64,000 nucleotides of DNA, from positions 62,001 to 126,000 of the forward strand of contig JAYJMM010000076.1 of the NCBI GenBank assembly GCA_037349105.1. The letters run 5' to 3'. Position 1 is the stretch's first letter. Every line of letters starts with the position of its first letter. Shown piece after piece: positions 31,957-45,200 of this stretch. The stretch is from Limnomonas spitsbergensis (taxonomy: Eukaryota > Chlorophyta > Chlorophyceae > Chlamydomonadales). Position numbers and translations under genes: made by a program. The notes beneath the pieces were generated by a model that saw nothing but the letters and a program-made list of their open reading frames with translations, did no database searches and was not told the origin of the DNA.

Positions 31957-33250
31957 TTAGTTAGGACTTAATTGGACCATGCAAAATGCTGTGGCAAAAC
32001 AGCCAATGATTGGTGCAGTCCCCAACTCCTGATCTGCCAACTCCTGATCTGATCCAAACAATAACAACTAACAACCCAAGTTTGTGGTTGTCATGTATAA
32101 CTAATATCCCCTCAAATCTGGCTGCAGAATTTGGCGACCTTGGCTCAGGGTTCCCCGGGTGAAGGCTGGGTTTTCTTAGCTCGTCAAGTGCTGAATTGCT
32201 GATCGATCAGCCGATTCGAATATGGCTCGGATACCGTATAACAGATGTGTTTCGTTGTTTTCGGAGTTCGATGTTCCTTAAAACAAACCAATTGATTGAT
32301 CGCAGACACCTTTCTCTGTACCGGTGTACGGCATTTAAAATCCCGTATTCCTCAAGCCACGCTCAGGCGTTCTCTTTCTTTCTTTCCCTGTGTTGCAATG
32401 GGCTAACGTCTTCGTCATACCGGAGCCAGAAAACGTCAGCTTGCATTGCTTGCAACGCCATCGCATATTGGAAGACGACTTGTACGAATCAGAGGGTTTT
32501 AGCGTTTCCCCGAGGTCAACGAATCTGTCTGGAACGTCAGCTATACTAAGCCGCAAGTGTGCAGGTGCTGCATGGCCTGTCATGTCGCCCGGAAGGGCGG
32601 CAAAACAATTCCTACATGGTGAGCCGGATCAGAGCAGTATCCGGAGCGGATCAGCGATATGCTCCGGATACGAAACAGCTGTTGCCGTATTGTGCTACCT
32701 TTGCCTTCCCTCATCATTAACGTCGTTTGGGGTTGAGGGATCCATATATATGTACACTAATTTTCGATTGTCGACGCCATTTCCAGTCAGAAATGAAGGG
32801 TTTGGTCGATAATTTGCCCTGAGGGCAGCATACAAACAAATTGTTTTTCGATACCCGAGGGAAGGAAGTCAATTCTACGGTATGGGATTTATTCCCATGC
32901 CACTGTGTTGTGGTTGTGCGCTAGTTGCTTGCCCAGAGGGGGCACTGGCGTTCGCTCGCTGTCCCAGCGTATCAAGTGCATCATGCTCTGCATGACAGTT
33001 CACGGGCACGTCCTTTATTTGCCTCAAATGCGATGCTCTACAGGGCAATAAAAACTTCACAAAACGTCACATCTAATAGGTCGTTGCCGAATTTTATTTG
33101 AGCAGGGTCCAGAGGTTTAGAACAGTGCATGCCCGCTGGGCCCTGATGAACGCTCCGCCGCGTGGGGCCGGGCCCAGAAGTGTCAGGTCATATTAACATA
33201 GACTAAAATAGACCGATCACAAAAACATCATATCCACGAGAGGCCTCCGA
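31957..33250. other. Intergenic downstream of the serpin gene, no clear gene
   Basis: On the reverse strand at 32583-32335 a short frame has WRCKQCKLTFSGSG and LAHCNTGKER, faintly like a BED-type zinc finger of hAT transposases, but the second His is missing. Fragments of the dispersed GGGCCCTGCT...GGCCGCGTGGG motif lie at 33103-33180. Nothing else is recognised. Confidence 0.3.
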
Positions 33251-36200
33251 TCATACGGCCGGCGGTGGCGCAACGTATTTCTCTTTGCTGCCGCCGCCAA
33301 AGCAGCAACACGACGACGACTGTTTCCCAGCCTTGGCACCTCCAGCGGCAGCCCGCGTCGCCGCTGCCGCCACTGGCACGACCTCCCGGGGCGACCGCAC
33401 CACCCCGAGGAACAAAGGCGTTGCGGACGCGGTGTGATGGATTGCGAAGATGAACGGGCGGTCGAAGGTGAGGTGCACCGCCGGCGGCTGCTCCTGGACG
33501 CAAGTTGTTGTCATCGACAGCGCGGTCGCCGCAGTCGCGACGGTGCCCGTCTCATCAACGTCCACCACCACCTGCGGCATGCCGTGTTATAATGAAGTTT
33601 AGGGTTTAGAGTTTAGGGTGCCCATCTCATCAACGTCCACCACCACCTGTTGCGTGTAGAGTGATAATGAAGTTCAAAAGAACGAGGCAATGTTTTTGAA
33701 GTTAAGGGTTAAGGGTGCCCGTCTCATTAACGTCCACCACCACCTGCGGCATGCCAGGTTGTAATGAAGTTTAGAGTTGATGTTAAAGAGTTTAGGGTGC
33801 CCGTCTCATTAACGTCCACCACCACCTGCGGCGTTTCGGGTTGTCATGAAGTTCAAAAGAAACCCTTAACCCTAACAACTGTAGTACTGCTGTACACCGT
33901 AATTGTAGTACACCGTAACTGTAGTACATACCGCGAGCATGAGCGAGCGTTCCGCTACACGCTAGCATTTTTCTCACGAGTTCATTTTCGTGTGACGCGA
34001 CTGAACCCCCCCAGTGATTGCGAGTGGGCGCGAGCCACGCGGGCGCACGAGCCGCAAATTGCACTCAATTTTGGTACAGGCGCGCCAGAGCGTGCACCGC
34101 ACACCGTCACACACCTTGTGGACGCCACTGAACCATCAGGGCAGTTACAGCCGATCGGCAGCCGACCATATTGGCAAAAAACATCCAGAACCATGTAACA
34201 AGACTGCAAGACCAGCCATCAAGGAACTTTGGGTTGCTTTTTTGCACGCCCGCTGGTTATCTTTGCTCGTCCCTAGCGTGCACCGTGCACCGTCACGCAC
34301 CTTGTGGATGACGCTGGACACGAACATGGGGCCGGAGCAAAGCCGGACAAAGTCCGCTGACTGAGCGCTGAAAACGTCCTGCGGCCACAACCATGATTTA
34401 TTTGGAGTGGGCCAATTTTGAGGGGCGGCCGAACAAAGAAAACTGCCTGTTTATGGCTGCAGGATGAGAGAGGCGGCCGAACAAAGTCCGCTGACTAAAC
34501 GCTGAAAACGTCCTGCAGCCACAAATAGGCAGTTTTCTAGAGTGCGCTGATTTTGAGGGGCGGCCGAACAAAGTTCACCTGAGCGCTGAAATATAATATC
34601 CTGAACGCTGAAAATATCCTGAGCGCTGAAATATCCTGTAACCATCAGCAGGCAGCGAATCCTTTTGAGAATGCCAGTGTGGAGGGGCGGCGTGCCGGGC
34701 ACCACGGGGCCGCACTGCCGCCCGCACCACGGAACGGCTCCGCGAGGCCCATGGCAGCTAGAGTCGGACAGGGCTCAGGAAACACTCCGCGCAGTCACAC
34801 ACATCAGAGCAGGTAGCTTCTGTTTTAGTTCCACTTCAGGAACACTTCAGCCACACTTCAGCCACACTTCAGCCACATTTCAGCCACGCTTCGGACACAC
34901 TTTAGCTATGCTCCAGGCACACTTAAGGTACACTTCAGCCGCACTTCAGCTACGCTCCAGCCACACTTCAGCTACTATGCCTCAGACACACTTCAGCTAC
35001 TATGCTCCAGAAACACTTAAGCTATGCGCCAGCCACATTTAAGCCATTCTTCAGCCACACTTTGGGTACACTTCTGCCACACTTCAGCTATGCGTCAGCC
35101 ACACTTCGGCTACGCTTCGGCCACACTTCGACTACGTCACATGTTAACCTTAACCCTACAAGATATACCCTAAAAATGTTTGGACCAGAACCCGGGCCAG
35201 AACCACACCACAGCCTCCGAAGTCTGCATTGTTTTCAGCGTGCTAGGGATATGCCCCCGATTGAAGCGGCTATAGCTAGCAAAATGTCAGCCCATGATTG
35301 AGGCAGGGGTTATCATGAAGGTGCCACAGGGAGGTCACATCACGGATGCGGCCGACTCGGTTGTGATGGCTAAAAATAGTGCCGGTGCCGGGGAGTGGAC
35401 TGCATGGTAATGCATGGTAAGCTGCATGGTAAGCTGCATGGTAAGCTGCATGGTAATGCACGGTAAGCTGCATGGTAAGCTGCATGGTAAGCTGCATGGT
35501 AAGCTGCATGGTAATGCATGGTAATGCACAATCCTAAAAGATAGGGGTCGAAAAGATGTTAGCCCATAATTGAAGCAAAGATGTTAGCCCATGATTGAAG
35601 CAGGGATTATCACAGGGTGCCACAGGGGGGTCGCATGAAATATGTGGCCACTCAGTTGTGGCGGTTAAATATAGTGCCAATACCGGGGAGTAGACTGTAT
35701 AATAATGCACAGACCTAAAGGACAGGGGTCAAGGAAGTGGGAATACTCGATCGTAACCTTGAACCCCTATATGGGGCGTAAAGGAGCCAAGGTCATCACA
35801 GACCTGTCGTCGTAAAAAGGTTCCCCTCCTCCCGCTGACCTGTGAGTTCCTCTCACCTTCGAACTGGATCGAAGCTGATTCAAGCTCGGGAGAGACTCTT
35901 AGCCAATCCGCGCCCCCCTAGATCCGCGCCCCCCTAGATCCGCGCCCCCCTAGATCCGCGCCCCCCTAGATCCGCTCCAGACCACTTCCACTGCCTCACC
36001 ATTAATGAATATTGAATATACCCCTCCACACAAAACCCACACCTTGAGCCCGAGCGCCTGAAGCGTCGGCCTGAGCTCCGAGCTGCTCTCTGCCCGGAAC
36101 TTGGGCATCTGCACGTATGTCGTGTGCGACAGCACGGCCTGGAGGCAAGCGAGAGAGGGGTTGAGGTTTAGGGTGGAGGTTCAGGTTTTTGGGTTTTGAG

Positions 36201-39200
36201 TCCTGAACTTGGGCATCTGCACATATGTCGTGTGGGAGAGTACGACCTGAAGGCAAGCGAGAGCATAGGGTTGAGGCTCAGGGTTTAAGGTTCAAATCCT
36301 GAACCCTTACGCATTATCACAAGTGTCTTGTGCGAGAAGACAAACTGAAGGTAACTGTCACAAAAGGATTTTAGGGTTGCCAGTTTAGGGTATAAACCTG
36401 AAACCCGCATCTCCACGCTTGTCTTGTGCGAGCGCAAGGGCCCAAAGGCAGCGGTGAGAAAGGTCATCACTGCCTTGAGCCTTAACCCCACCCTGGTTTC
36501 GAAGCTCCCTATGACATGCATACCACCAGGGGGTGACAGACGGGACCTACTGACAAAGCTAGGGTGTAGGGTTTAGGTTTAAAGGTTTAGGATTAAGAGT
36601 CTAGACAAAGCTAATGGCCATATGCCCATATCCCTGATAAATGAATCACTACCTAGGACCCTTAACCCCATCCTGGCTTTGCCAGCCCCCGTGACGTGCA
36701 ACCGCCGGGGTAAATGCATGGGGTGTGGATGCGTGGGGTGTGGATGCATGGGGTGGGGATGCATGGGGTGGGGATGCGTGGGGTGGGGATGCATGGGGTG
36801 GGGATGCATGGGGTGAGAATACATGGGGTGGGGATGCATGGGGTGAGGATGCATGGGGTAGGGATGCTTGGGGTGAGGATGCATGGGGTGGGAGTGCATG
36901 GGGTGGGGATGCATGGGGTGAGGTTGCATGGGGTGTGGATGCATGGGGTGAGGTTGCATGGGGTGAGGATGCATGGGGTGTGGATGCATGGGGTGGGGAT
37001 GCATGGGGTGAGGATGCATGGGGTGAGGTTGCATGGGGTGGGGATGCATGGGTAGGGATGCATGGGGTGAGGATGCATGGGGTGGGGATGCATGGGGTGG
37101 GGATGCATGGGGTAGGGATGCATGGGGTGGGACTGCATGGGGTGAGGTTGCATGGGGTGGGGTTGCATGGGGTGAGGATGCATGGGGTGAGGATACATGA
37201 GGTAGGTATGCATGGAGTGGGGATGCATGGGGTAGGTATGCATGGGGTGGGGATGCATGGGGTGAGGTTGCATGGGGTGGGGTTGCATGGAGTAGGGATG
37301 TATGGGGTGAGGATGCATGGGGTGAGGATGCATGGGGTGAGGATGCATGGGGTGAGGATGCATGGGGTGAGGATGCATAGGGTGGGGATGCATGGGGTGA
37401 GCATGCATGGGGTGGGGTTGCATGAGGTGAGGACTGAGGACGCATGGGTCGGAAAGCATGGGCCACTATCTGGAGATATTCATGTCGATCCCTTAAATAG
37501 TAATCATTACATGGACCCTGGCTCTAAACCCTGAACCCCACCGTGTCCTCGAAGCTCCCTGCGGCCGACAGAGCTGCCGCAGCGCGCTCCACGCTTACCC
37601 CCTCCGCCGGCAGTACACACAGGGCGCTGTACTGCCCACCCTTGTACGGCAGCAGTACAGCATCGTACATCCTGGGGACGGAGGCGACCTGCCATGAGGG
37701 CGAACGTGGGCGACGGTTTGATACAATCAAGGAATGTTGACCCATGGCTTGTACTTATGCCCATGCTGCACACATTTGTGTACTGGCTGTATAAATCACG
37801 GCTATACATTTGTGTACATTTGTGTGCAGAGCCGGAAATGGGGACATAAAAGATAATGCTGATCGCCCTTGTAGGGGCGGTGTGTCGGCGCCGGCATGGT
37901 GCAAACGCTCTGCGACAAAACAATCCGCGGCAAGGATTGTGAGGATGCGACAACTTGTGCGCATTCTGAAAAACACGTTGCAGCGAAATGAGCAATGTCC
38001 GTCAAAGGCAGCTTTCCTTATTGTTCATTTCAGAGCCGACAGCTCCCCTCGTCCTCTTGAAGGCCAACTTTGTGGGGCTGTCGGGCAGCGGCTGCTACTG
38101 GGCTAAAAGAGGGGTTGAGGAGGGGGGGGGGTATGCTAGGCCAAGGGGTCACCCCCTCCCTTGACCAGGTATGGACCCTCCATACCAGGGGGGGCCATAC
38201 TTGGCCAAGGGAGGGGGTGAGGGGGGAGACCAAAAGCCTCCTGACAGTTATCCAGGCAACAGGCACCTTGCCGCTCTTGGTCTCTACACCCACAGGCCTT
38301 AGCTGTAGCTGAATTGTAGACGAAGTACACTTAAATATAGCTGAGTTGTAGATGAAGCACATTGAACTGTAGCTGATTAGTGCCTGAATTGTAGACGGAG
38401 CGAGTTTCATTGTACTTGCGAATCTTCAGAGGCACACCAAGTGAACAGTGGCAATCAGCATTGAGGACTCAGGGTTACGGATTTGGGTTCAGCATTGAGG
38501 ACTCAGGGTTAGGGTTTAGGGTTCAGCATTGAGGACTCAGGGTAAGGGTTTAGGGTTCAGCATTGATGACTCAGGGTTAGGGTTTAGGGTTCAGCATTAA
38601 TGCTCATGGTAAGGGTTTAATGTTCAGCATTGAGGACTCAGGGTAAGGGTTTAGGGTTCAGCATTGAGGACTCAGGGTTAGGGTTTAGGGTTCAGCATTG
38701 AGGACTCGGGGTTGGGGTTTAGGGTTCAGCATTGAGGACTCAGGGTTAGGGTTTAGGGTTCAGCATTGAGGACTCAGGGTTGGGGTCTAGGGTTCAGCAT
38801 TGAGGACTCATGGTTAGGGTTTAGTGTTCAGCATTGGGGACTCAGGGATAGGGTTTTTTCCTGTTGCCCACAGCGAGCCAGCCCCCGTAGGCTTTAGGGT
38901 GTATGAACTGCCTGTGGGTAGTTACTGCCTGTGGGGAGTGTACTGCCCGTGAACTTATGTTTCATCATCCTGATGATGCAGGAAGGGGGGGGGGGGTACT
39001 GCCTGGTGACAGTATCTGGTCCTATCTCAACCCTTGGGTACTGCCTGGGGTAACGCCTTGGAGAGCATACTAGCTAGTAGTACACTGCCAGAGTGAGCAA
39101 GCTACCAGAGGTGATTTCACTGTCTGTCTGGAGTGTACAGCCTGTCTGGAGTGTACTGCATAGGGGCTGTCCTGCCTGGTGACAAGTCCTGATCCTGCCT

Positions 39201-42200
39201 TGACTATGCCCTGGCCCTCCAGCATTCATGGAGATGCAGGCGGGTGTACTGCCTGGTAGAGCGTACTGCCTGTGGGGAGAGTACTGCCGGAGATGAAACC
39301 GCCTGTATACAGCTGATGGAAGCTTACTGCCAGTGCGGAGTGTACTGCCAGTGCGGAGTGTACTGCATAGTGGCAGCTTGTAACCCTACCTGGACCCTGT
39401 CGTGGCCTTCAAATTCATTTTGCACCATCAGGACGTTGCCGGAGGGGTTGTGCTGCCTGGGGGGATAACTGCATTTGTGTGTGTACTGCCGGGTCGAGTC
39501 ATACTGCTGGTGGGGGGAGTGTACTGCCTGCTGCTAGCTCCCGATCCTACCTTGACCCTGTCCTGGCCCTTGAAAACATTGTGCATCATCATGACGTCCC
39601 TGGTGCCTCCGGGGGCACGAAAGGGCTTGGGTCGGGTGTCGCTGCACATGGAAAGGGGGGGGAAGCGGGTCTAGGGTTCAAGTGTGAAAGGTTTGGGGTT
39701 CACGTGCATCATCATGACCTCCCTGGTTCCTCCGGGGCATGAAAGGACTTGGGTCGGGTGTCGCTGCACAAGGAAAGGGGGGGAAGCGGGTCTAGGGTTC
39801 AATTGTGCAAGGTTTGGGATTCACGTGCATCATCATGACGTCCCTGGTTCCTCCGGGGGCATGAAAGGGCTTGGGTCGGGTGTTGCTGCACATGGAAAAG
39901 GGGGGGGAAGCGGGTCTAGGGTTCAAGTGTGAAAGGTTTGGGGTTCACGTGCATCATCATGACGTCCCTGGTTCCTCCAGGGGCATGAAAGGGCTTGGGT
40001 CGGGTGTCGCTGCACATGGAAAGGGGGGGAAGCGGGTCTAGGGTTCTAGTGTGAAGGGTTTGGGGTTCACGTGCATCATCATGACGTCCCTGGTTCCTCC
40101 GGGGGCATGAAAGGGCTTGGGTCGGGTGTTGCTGCACATGGAAAGGGGGGGGGAAGCGGGTCTAGGGTTCAAGTGTGAAGGGTTTGGGGTTCACGTGCAT
40201 CATCATGACGTCCCTGGTTCCTCCGGGGGCATGAAAGGGCTTGGGTCGGGTGTTGCTGCACATGGAAAGGGGGGGAAGCGGGTCTAGGGTTCAAGTGTGA
40301 AGGGTTTGGGGTTCACGTGCATCATCATGACGTCCCTGGTTCCTCAGGGGAACGAAAGGGCTTGGGTCGGGTGTTGCTTCACATGGAAAGGGGGGGGGGA
40401 GCAGGTCTAGGGTTCAAGTGTGAAGGGTTTGGGGTTCACGTGCATCATCATGACGTCCCTGGTTCCTCCGGGGGCATGAAAGGGCTTGGGTCGGGTGTCG
40501 CTGCACATGGAAAGGGGGGGAAGCGGGTCTAGGGTTCAAGTGTGAAGGGTTTGGGGTTCACGTGCATCATCATGACGTCCCTGGTTCCTCCGGGGGCATG
40601 AAAGGGCTTGGGTCGGGTGTTGCTGCACATGGAAAAGGGGGGGGAAGCGGGTCTAGGGTTCAAGTGTGAAGGGTTTGGGGTTCACGTGCATCATCATGAC
40701 GTCCCTGGTTCCTCCGGGGCACGAAAGGGCTTGGGTCGGGTGTCGCTGCACATGGAAAGGGGGGGAAGCGGGTCTAGGGTTCTAGTGTGAAGGGTTTGGG
40801 GTTCACGTGCATCATCATGACGTCCCTGGTTCCTCCGGGGGCATGAAAGGACTTGGGTCGAGCGTCGCTGCACATGGAAAGGGGGGGGGAAGCGGGTTTA
40901 GGGTTCAAGTGTGAAGGGTTTGGGGTTCACGTGCATCATCATGACGTCCCTGGTTCCTCCGGGGGAACGAAAGGGCTTGGGTCGGGTGTCGCTGCACATG
41001 GAAAGGGGGGAAGCGGGTCTAGGGTTCAAGTGTGAAGGGTTTGGGGTTCACGTGCATCATCATGACGTCCCTGGTTCCTCTGGGGGAACGAAAGGGCTTG
41101 GGTCGAGCGTCGCTGCACATGGAAAGGGGGGGAAGCGGGTCTAGGGTTCAAGTGTGAAGGGTTTGGGGTTCACGTGCATCATCATGACGTCCCTGGTTCC
41201 TCCGGGGGAACGAAAGGGCTTGGGTCGAGTGTCGCTGCACATGGAAAGGGGGGGAAGCGGGTCTAGGGTTCAAGTGTGAAGGGTTTGGGGTTCATGTGCA
41301 TCATCATGACGTCCCTGGTTCCTCCGGGGGCACGAAAGGGCTTGGGTCGGGTGTCGCTGCACATGGAAAGGGGGGGAAGCGGGTCTAGGGTTCAAGTGTG
41401 AAGGGTTTGGGGTTCACGTGCATCATCATGACGTCCCTGGTTCCTCAGGGGAACGAAAGGGCTTGGGTCGGGTGTTGCTGCACATGGAAAGGGGGGGAAG
41501 CGGGTCTAGGGTTCAAGTGTGAAGGGTTTGGGGTTCACGTGCATCATCATGACCTCCCTGGTTCCTCCGGGGGAACGAAAGGGCTTGGGTCGAGCGTCGC
41601 TGCACATGGAAAGGGGGGGAAGCGGGTCTAGGGTTCAAGTGTGAAGGGTTTGGGGTTCACGTGCATCATCATGACCTCCCTGGTTCCTCCGGGGCATGAA
41701 AGGGCTTGGGTCGGGTGTCGCTGCACATGGAAAGGGGGGGAAGTGGGTTTAGGGTTCAAGTGTGAAGGGTTTGGGGTTGATGTGCATCATCATGATGTCC
41801 CTGGTTCCTCCGGGGGCACGAAAGGGCTTGGGTCGAGTGTCGCTGCACATGGAAAGGGGGGAAGCGGGTTGAGGGTTCAAGTGTTTAGGGTTAAAGTGAT
41901 CAGGGTTTAAGTGGTTAAGGTTGGCTCCGCGGGTTTCTGCATGGGGCTTGAAAAGGCTTGGGTCGGGTGTTGCTGCACATGGAAAGGGGGGAAGCGGGTT
42001 TGGGGTTTGTAGGGCTCAAGTGTTTAAGGGTTCGGGGTTCAATTTTAAGGGTTCAAGGCATACAAATTTGGGTTGTATGATTTTGAGTTGTATTGCTTAG
42101 GTAATTTGTAGGGCCATGAAAGGTATATTGGGCCGAGCGTTACTGCACAGGGACAGAGAGGACAGGGGGGCAAATTAGTCAGGGTCGAAATTATTAGGGT

Positions 42201-45200
42201 TCAGGTGTCAAGGGTTTACCCTGGATTTAAGACCAAGAACCTAACCCTTGACCTATCCCGAGATATTTCAATTCGAAACCCCTAAATAACCCCAAATGAT
42301 TTGTTTTAAAACCTTAACCAAACACAAATAATTGAATTTGAAACATTAACCCAACTCAAGCGAAGTGCATTTGAAACCTCCACCCTAACCTGAAACTAAG
42401 AACCTCAGCAAGGCAGATGTTGATATAAACGTCAACAGGGAATTAGCCAGCGGGGTCCAGGGTTTGGCCCGAGAGCTAAAACACAACCCTAACGCCAGGC
42501 CAAACCACAGGACCTAAGCCCTCAACCACAGGGAGCCCTGAACCCTACAATCATAGAGTCAACAACCTTAACCCTGCAACACAGGGGCTAAACCCTGAAC
42601 CCTACAATCATAGAGTCGACAACCTTAACCCTGCAACACAGGGGCTAAACCCTGAACCCTTCAATCATAGAGTCAACAACCTTAACCCTGCAACACAGGG
42701 GCTAAACCCTGAACCCTTCAATCATAGAGTCAACAACCTTAACCCTGCAACACAGGGGCTAAACCCTGAACCCTACAATCATATAGTCAACAACCTTAAC
42801 CCTGCAACATAGGGGCTAAACCCTGAACCCTTCAATCATAGAGTCAACAACCTTAACCCTGCAACACAGGGGCTAAACCCTGAACCCTACAATCATAGAG
42901 TCAACAGCCTTAATCCTGCAACACAGGGGCTAAACCCTGAACCCTTCAATCATAGAGTCAACAACCTTAACCCTGCAACATTAGGGCTAAACCCTGAACC
43001 CTTCAATCAAAGAGTCAACAACCTTAACCCTGCAACACAGGGGCTAAACCCTGAACCCTTCAATCATAGAGTCAACAACCTTAACCCTGCAACACAGGGG
43101 CTAAGCCCTGAACCCTTCAGAGTCAGCAAACTAAACCCTACATCCCACACCACAGGGGCTAAGCCCTCAACCCTACACCACAGGGCCTAGGCCCTCAACC
43201 CTCAACCCTCAACCACAGAGTCAGCTAAGTTAACCCTACACCCTACACCACGGCTAAATGCGGGTGGTACTAAAATGAAATCCACCACTCAAGATGCGTC
43301 AAGCGACTAGCTCCACAAGCGTTAGCAGTACAGCAGTACAGTGCATTAGCCCTGGGTTATATCCACCACTCACGACATGTCAAGCGACAAGCTCCACAAG
43401 CTTTTGCAGTCAAGCAGTACAGAAGTACAGTGCATTACCCCTGGGTTATATCCACCACTCACGACACGTCAAGCGACAAGCTCCACAAGCGTTAGCAGTA
43501 CAGCAGTACAGCGCATTACCCTTGGGTTACATCCACCACTCACAACACGTCAAGCGACAAGCTCAACAATCTTTTCCAGTAAAGCATTAGAGCCAATTCA
43601 CACCTAGTTCAGTTCGTCGAGTTCGGTTCGGTTCAGTTCGTCAGTTTGGCGACTGGTTTCGCAACCTGCGTTCTCACCTAATTCACATCAGAAAAACTAA
43701 ACCTCGCGGCCGTCGCATGCTTAGACGTCAGCTTATGCAGTGAAGTGGCCAGGAAAGCAACATACAACAACAGACAATACAGCACGGGCTAGCATGACAG
43801 CATGGTCGTCATTGCCATGCTGATCTGATGAGCACATCGGATGGCATGTCGTCCTCAGCCGACTCAATCCCATCCTCAGGGTGGGACAATTGGACATATT
43901 CAATCAAATAACACATTCCTTTACTGCTGTGCCTTCTCATTCGGCATGACGTTCCTAGCAGGCTGTTTGATGCGCCCTTGCCTCGTAGTTGGGGTCTGAT
44001 TGCTGCCGACAACCTTTATGGCAACGAGCAGTTGGAGGTATAGAAAGAACTACAGTTCAGGAAGCTGTAATTTGAAAATCAGGGCGCGGTATGTAGACCG
44101 CAGCGAGCAATGCCGACAAATCGTGACGAAACTTACGAAACCAGCCAACCTTGCGAAACCAGCGAACTGAAACTGGTGGTCCGAGACCGGTTTCAGTTGG
44201 CGTGGTTTCGTCGAACTGAACCGAACTGAAACCACGCGAAACCACGCGAAACCATGCGAAACCGATAGATGGGAATCAGGTGTGAATCCGCTCTTACAGA
44301 AGTACAGCGCATTACCCTTGGGTTACATCCACCACTCACAACACGTCAAGCGACAAGCTCCACACGCTTTTGCAGTTAAGCAGTACAGCCGTACAACGCA
44401 TCACCCTTGGGTTGCATCCACCACTCACGACACGTCAAACGGCAAGCTCCACAAGCTTTTGCAGTACAGCAGTACAGCAGTACAGCGCATTACCCTTGGG
44501 TTACATCCACCACTCACAACACGTCAAGCGACAAGCTCCACAAGCTTTTGCAGTAAAGAAGTACAGCAGTACAGCGCATTACCCCTGGGTTATATCCACC
44601 ACTCACGATAGGTCAAAGGGCAAGCTCCACATGCCCTTGAAGTACAGCGCGTTAGCCAGCACCAGGTCGAATTCTGCCCCCCGGCTGAGCAGAAAGGGGA
44701 TCTCTCCCTACATGAGGGGGGGGAGGAAAGGGCTGGTTTTGATGGGGGTGAGAAGTAAGGGGGGGGCGAGATTGGGGGGTCATTTTGATGTGGGTACGAG
44801 GGGGTGAGGAGGAGAGGTGCTTATATAGCAGTGACAGGGAAGCTGTCACAAAAAACAACCTGGGTGCGCCATTGTTGTCAGGTGATCTGGTTGTCTGGCG
44901 CACCAGCTTCCACTCCATACAGGTCCACACCTGTGTGACCGCCTTGACCCACTCGTTCACACACGTGTAACCACCTTGACCCACTCTTTCACACACGTGT
45001 AACCACCTTGACCCACTCTCTCACACACGTGTAACCACCTTGACCCACGCTGTCACACATGTGTAACCACCTTGACCCACGCTGTCACACATGTGCTACC
45101 GCTTGCACCCTCTTGACCACATATGTGTCACCGGTGTAAACCACTCTTCTACACATGTGCAACCACCTTGCCACACTCGTCCACACCTGTGCAACCGCCT

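Noticed and set aside
31189..31971. 252-residue and shorter repetitive open frames
   Set aside because: These are translations of the 45-bp minisatellite with no start context or homology.
32335..32583. hAT transposase zinc finger
   Set aside because: The fragment has one Cys pair and a His but lacks the complete Cys/His pattern and any adjacent transposase sequence. It is mentioned only in the intergenic description.
36579..37534. Several long overlapping open frames (Pro/His-rich on one strand, Gly/Met/Trp-rich on the other)
   Set aside because: They are products of the 15-bp minisatellite, whose length is a multiple of three, and they lie within a serpin intron.
38880..39400. GTACTGCC repeats as copies of serpin exon 37688-37542, which contains TGTACTGCC
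   Set aside because: Only about nine bases match and no splice border is included; I could not separate this from chance.
39395..39450. Alternative serpin exon (NVLMVQNEFEGHDRVQ before GTAGGG)
   Set aside because: It lacks a convincing acceptor and the conserved TRPKPF part, so it is a diverged donor-side copy of exon 39641-39551.
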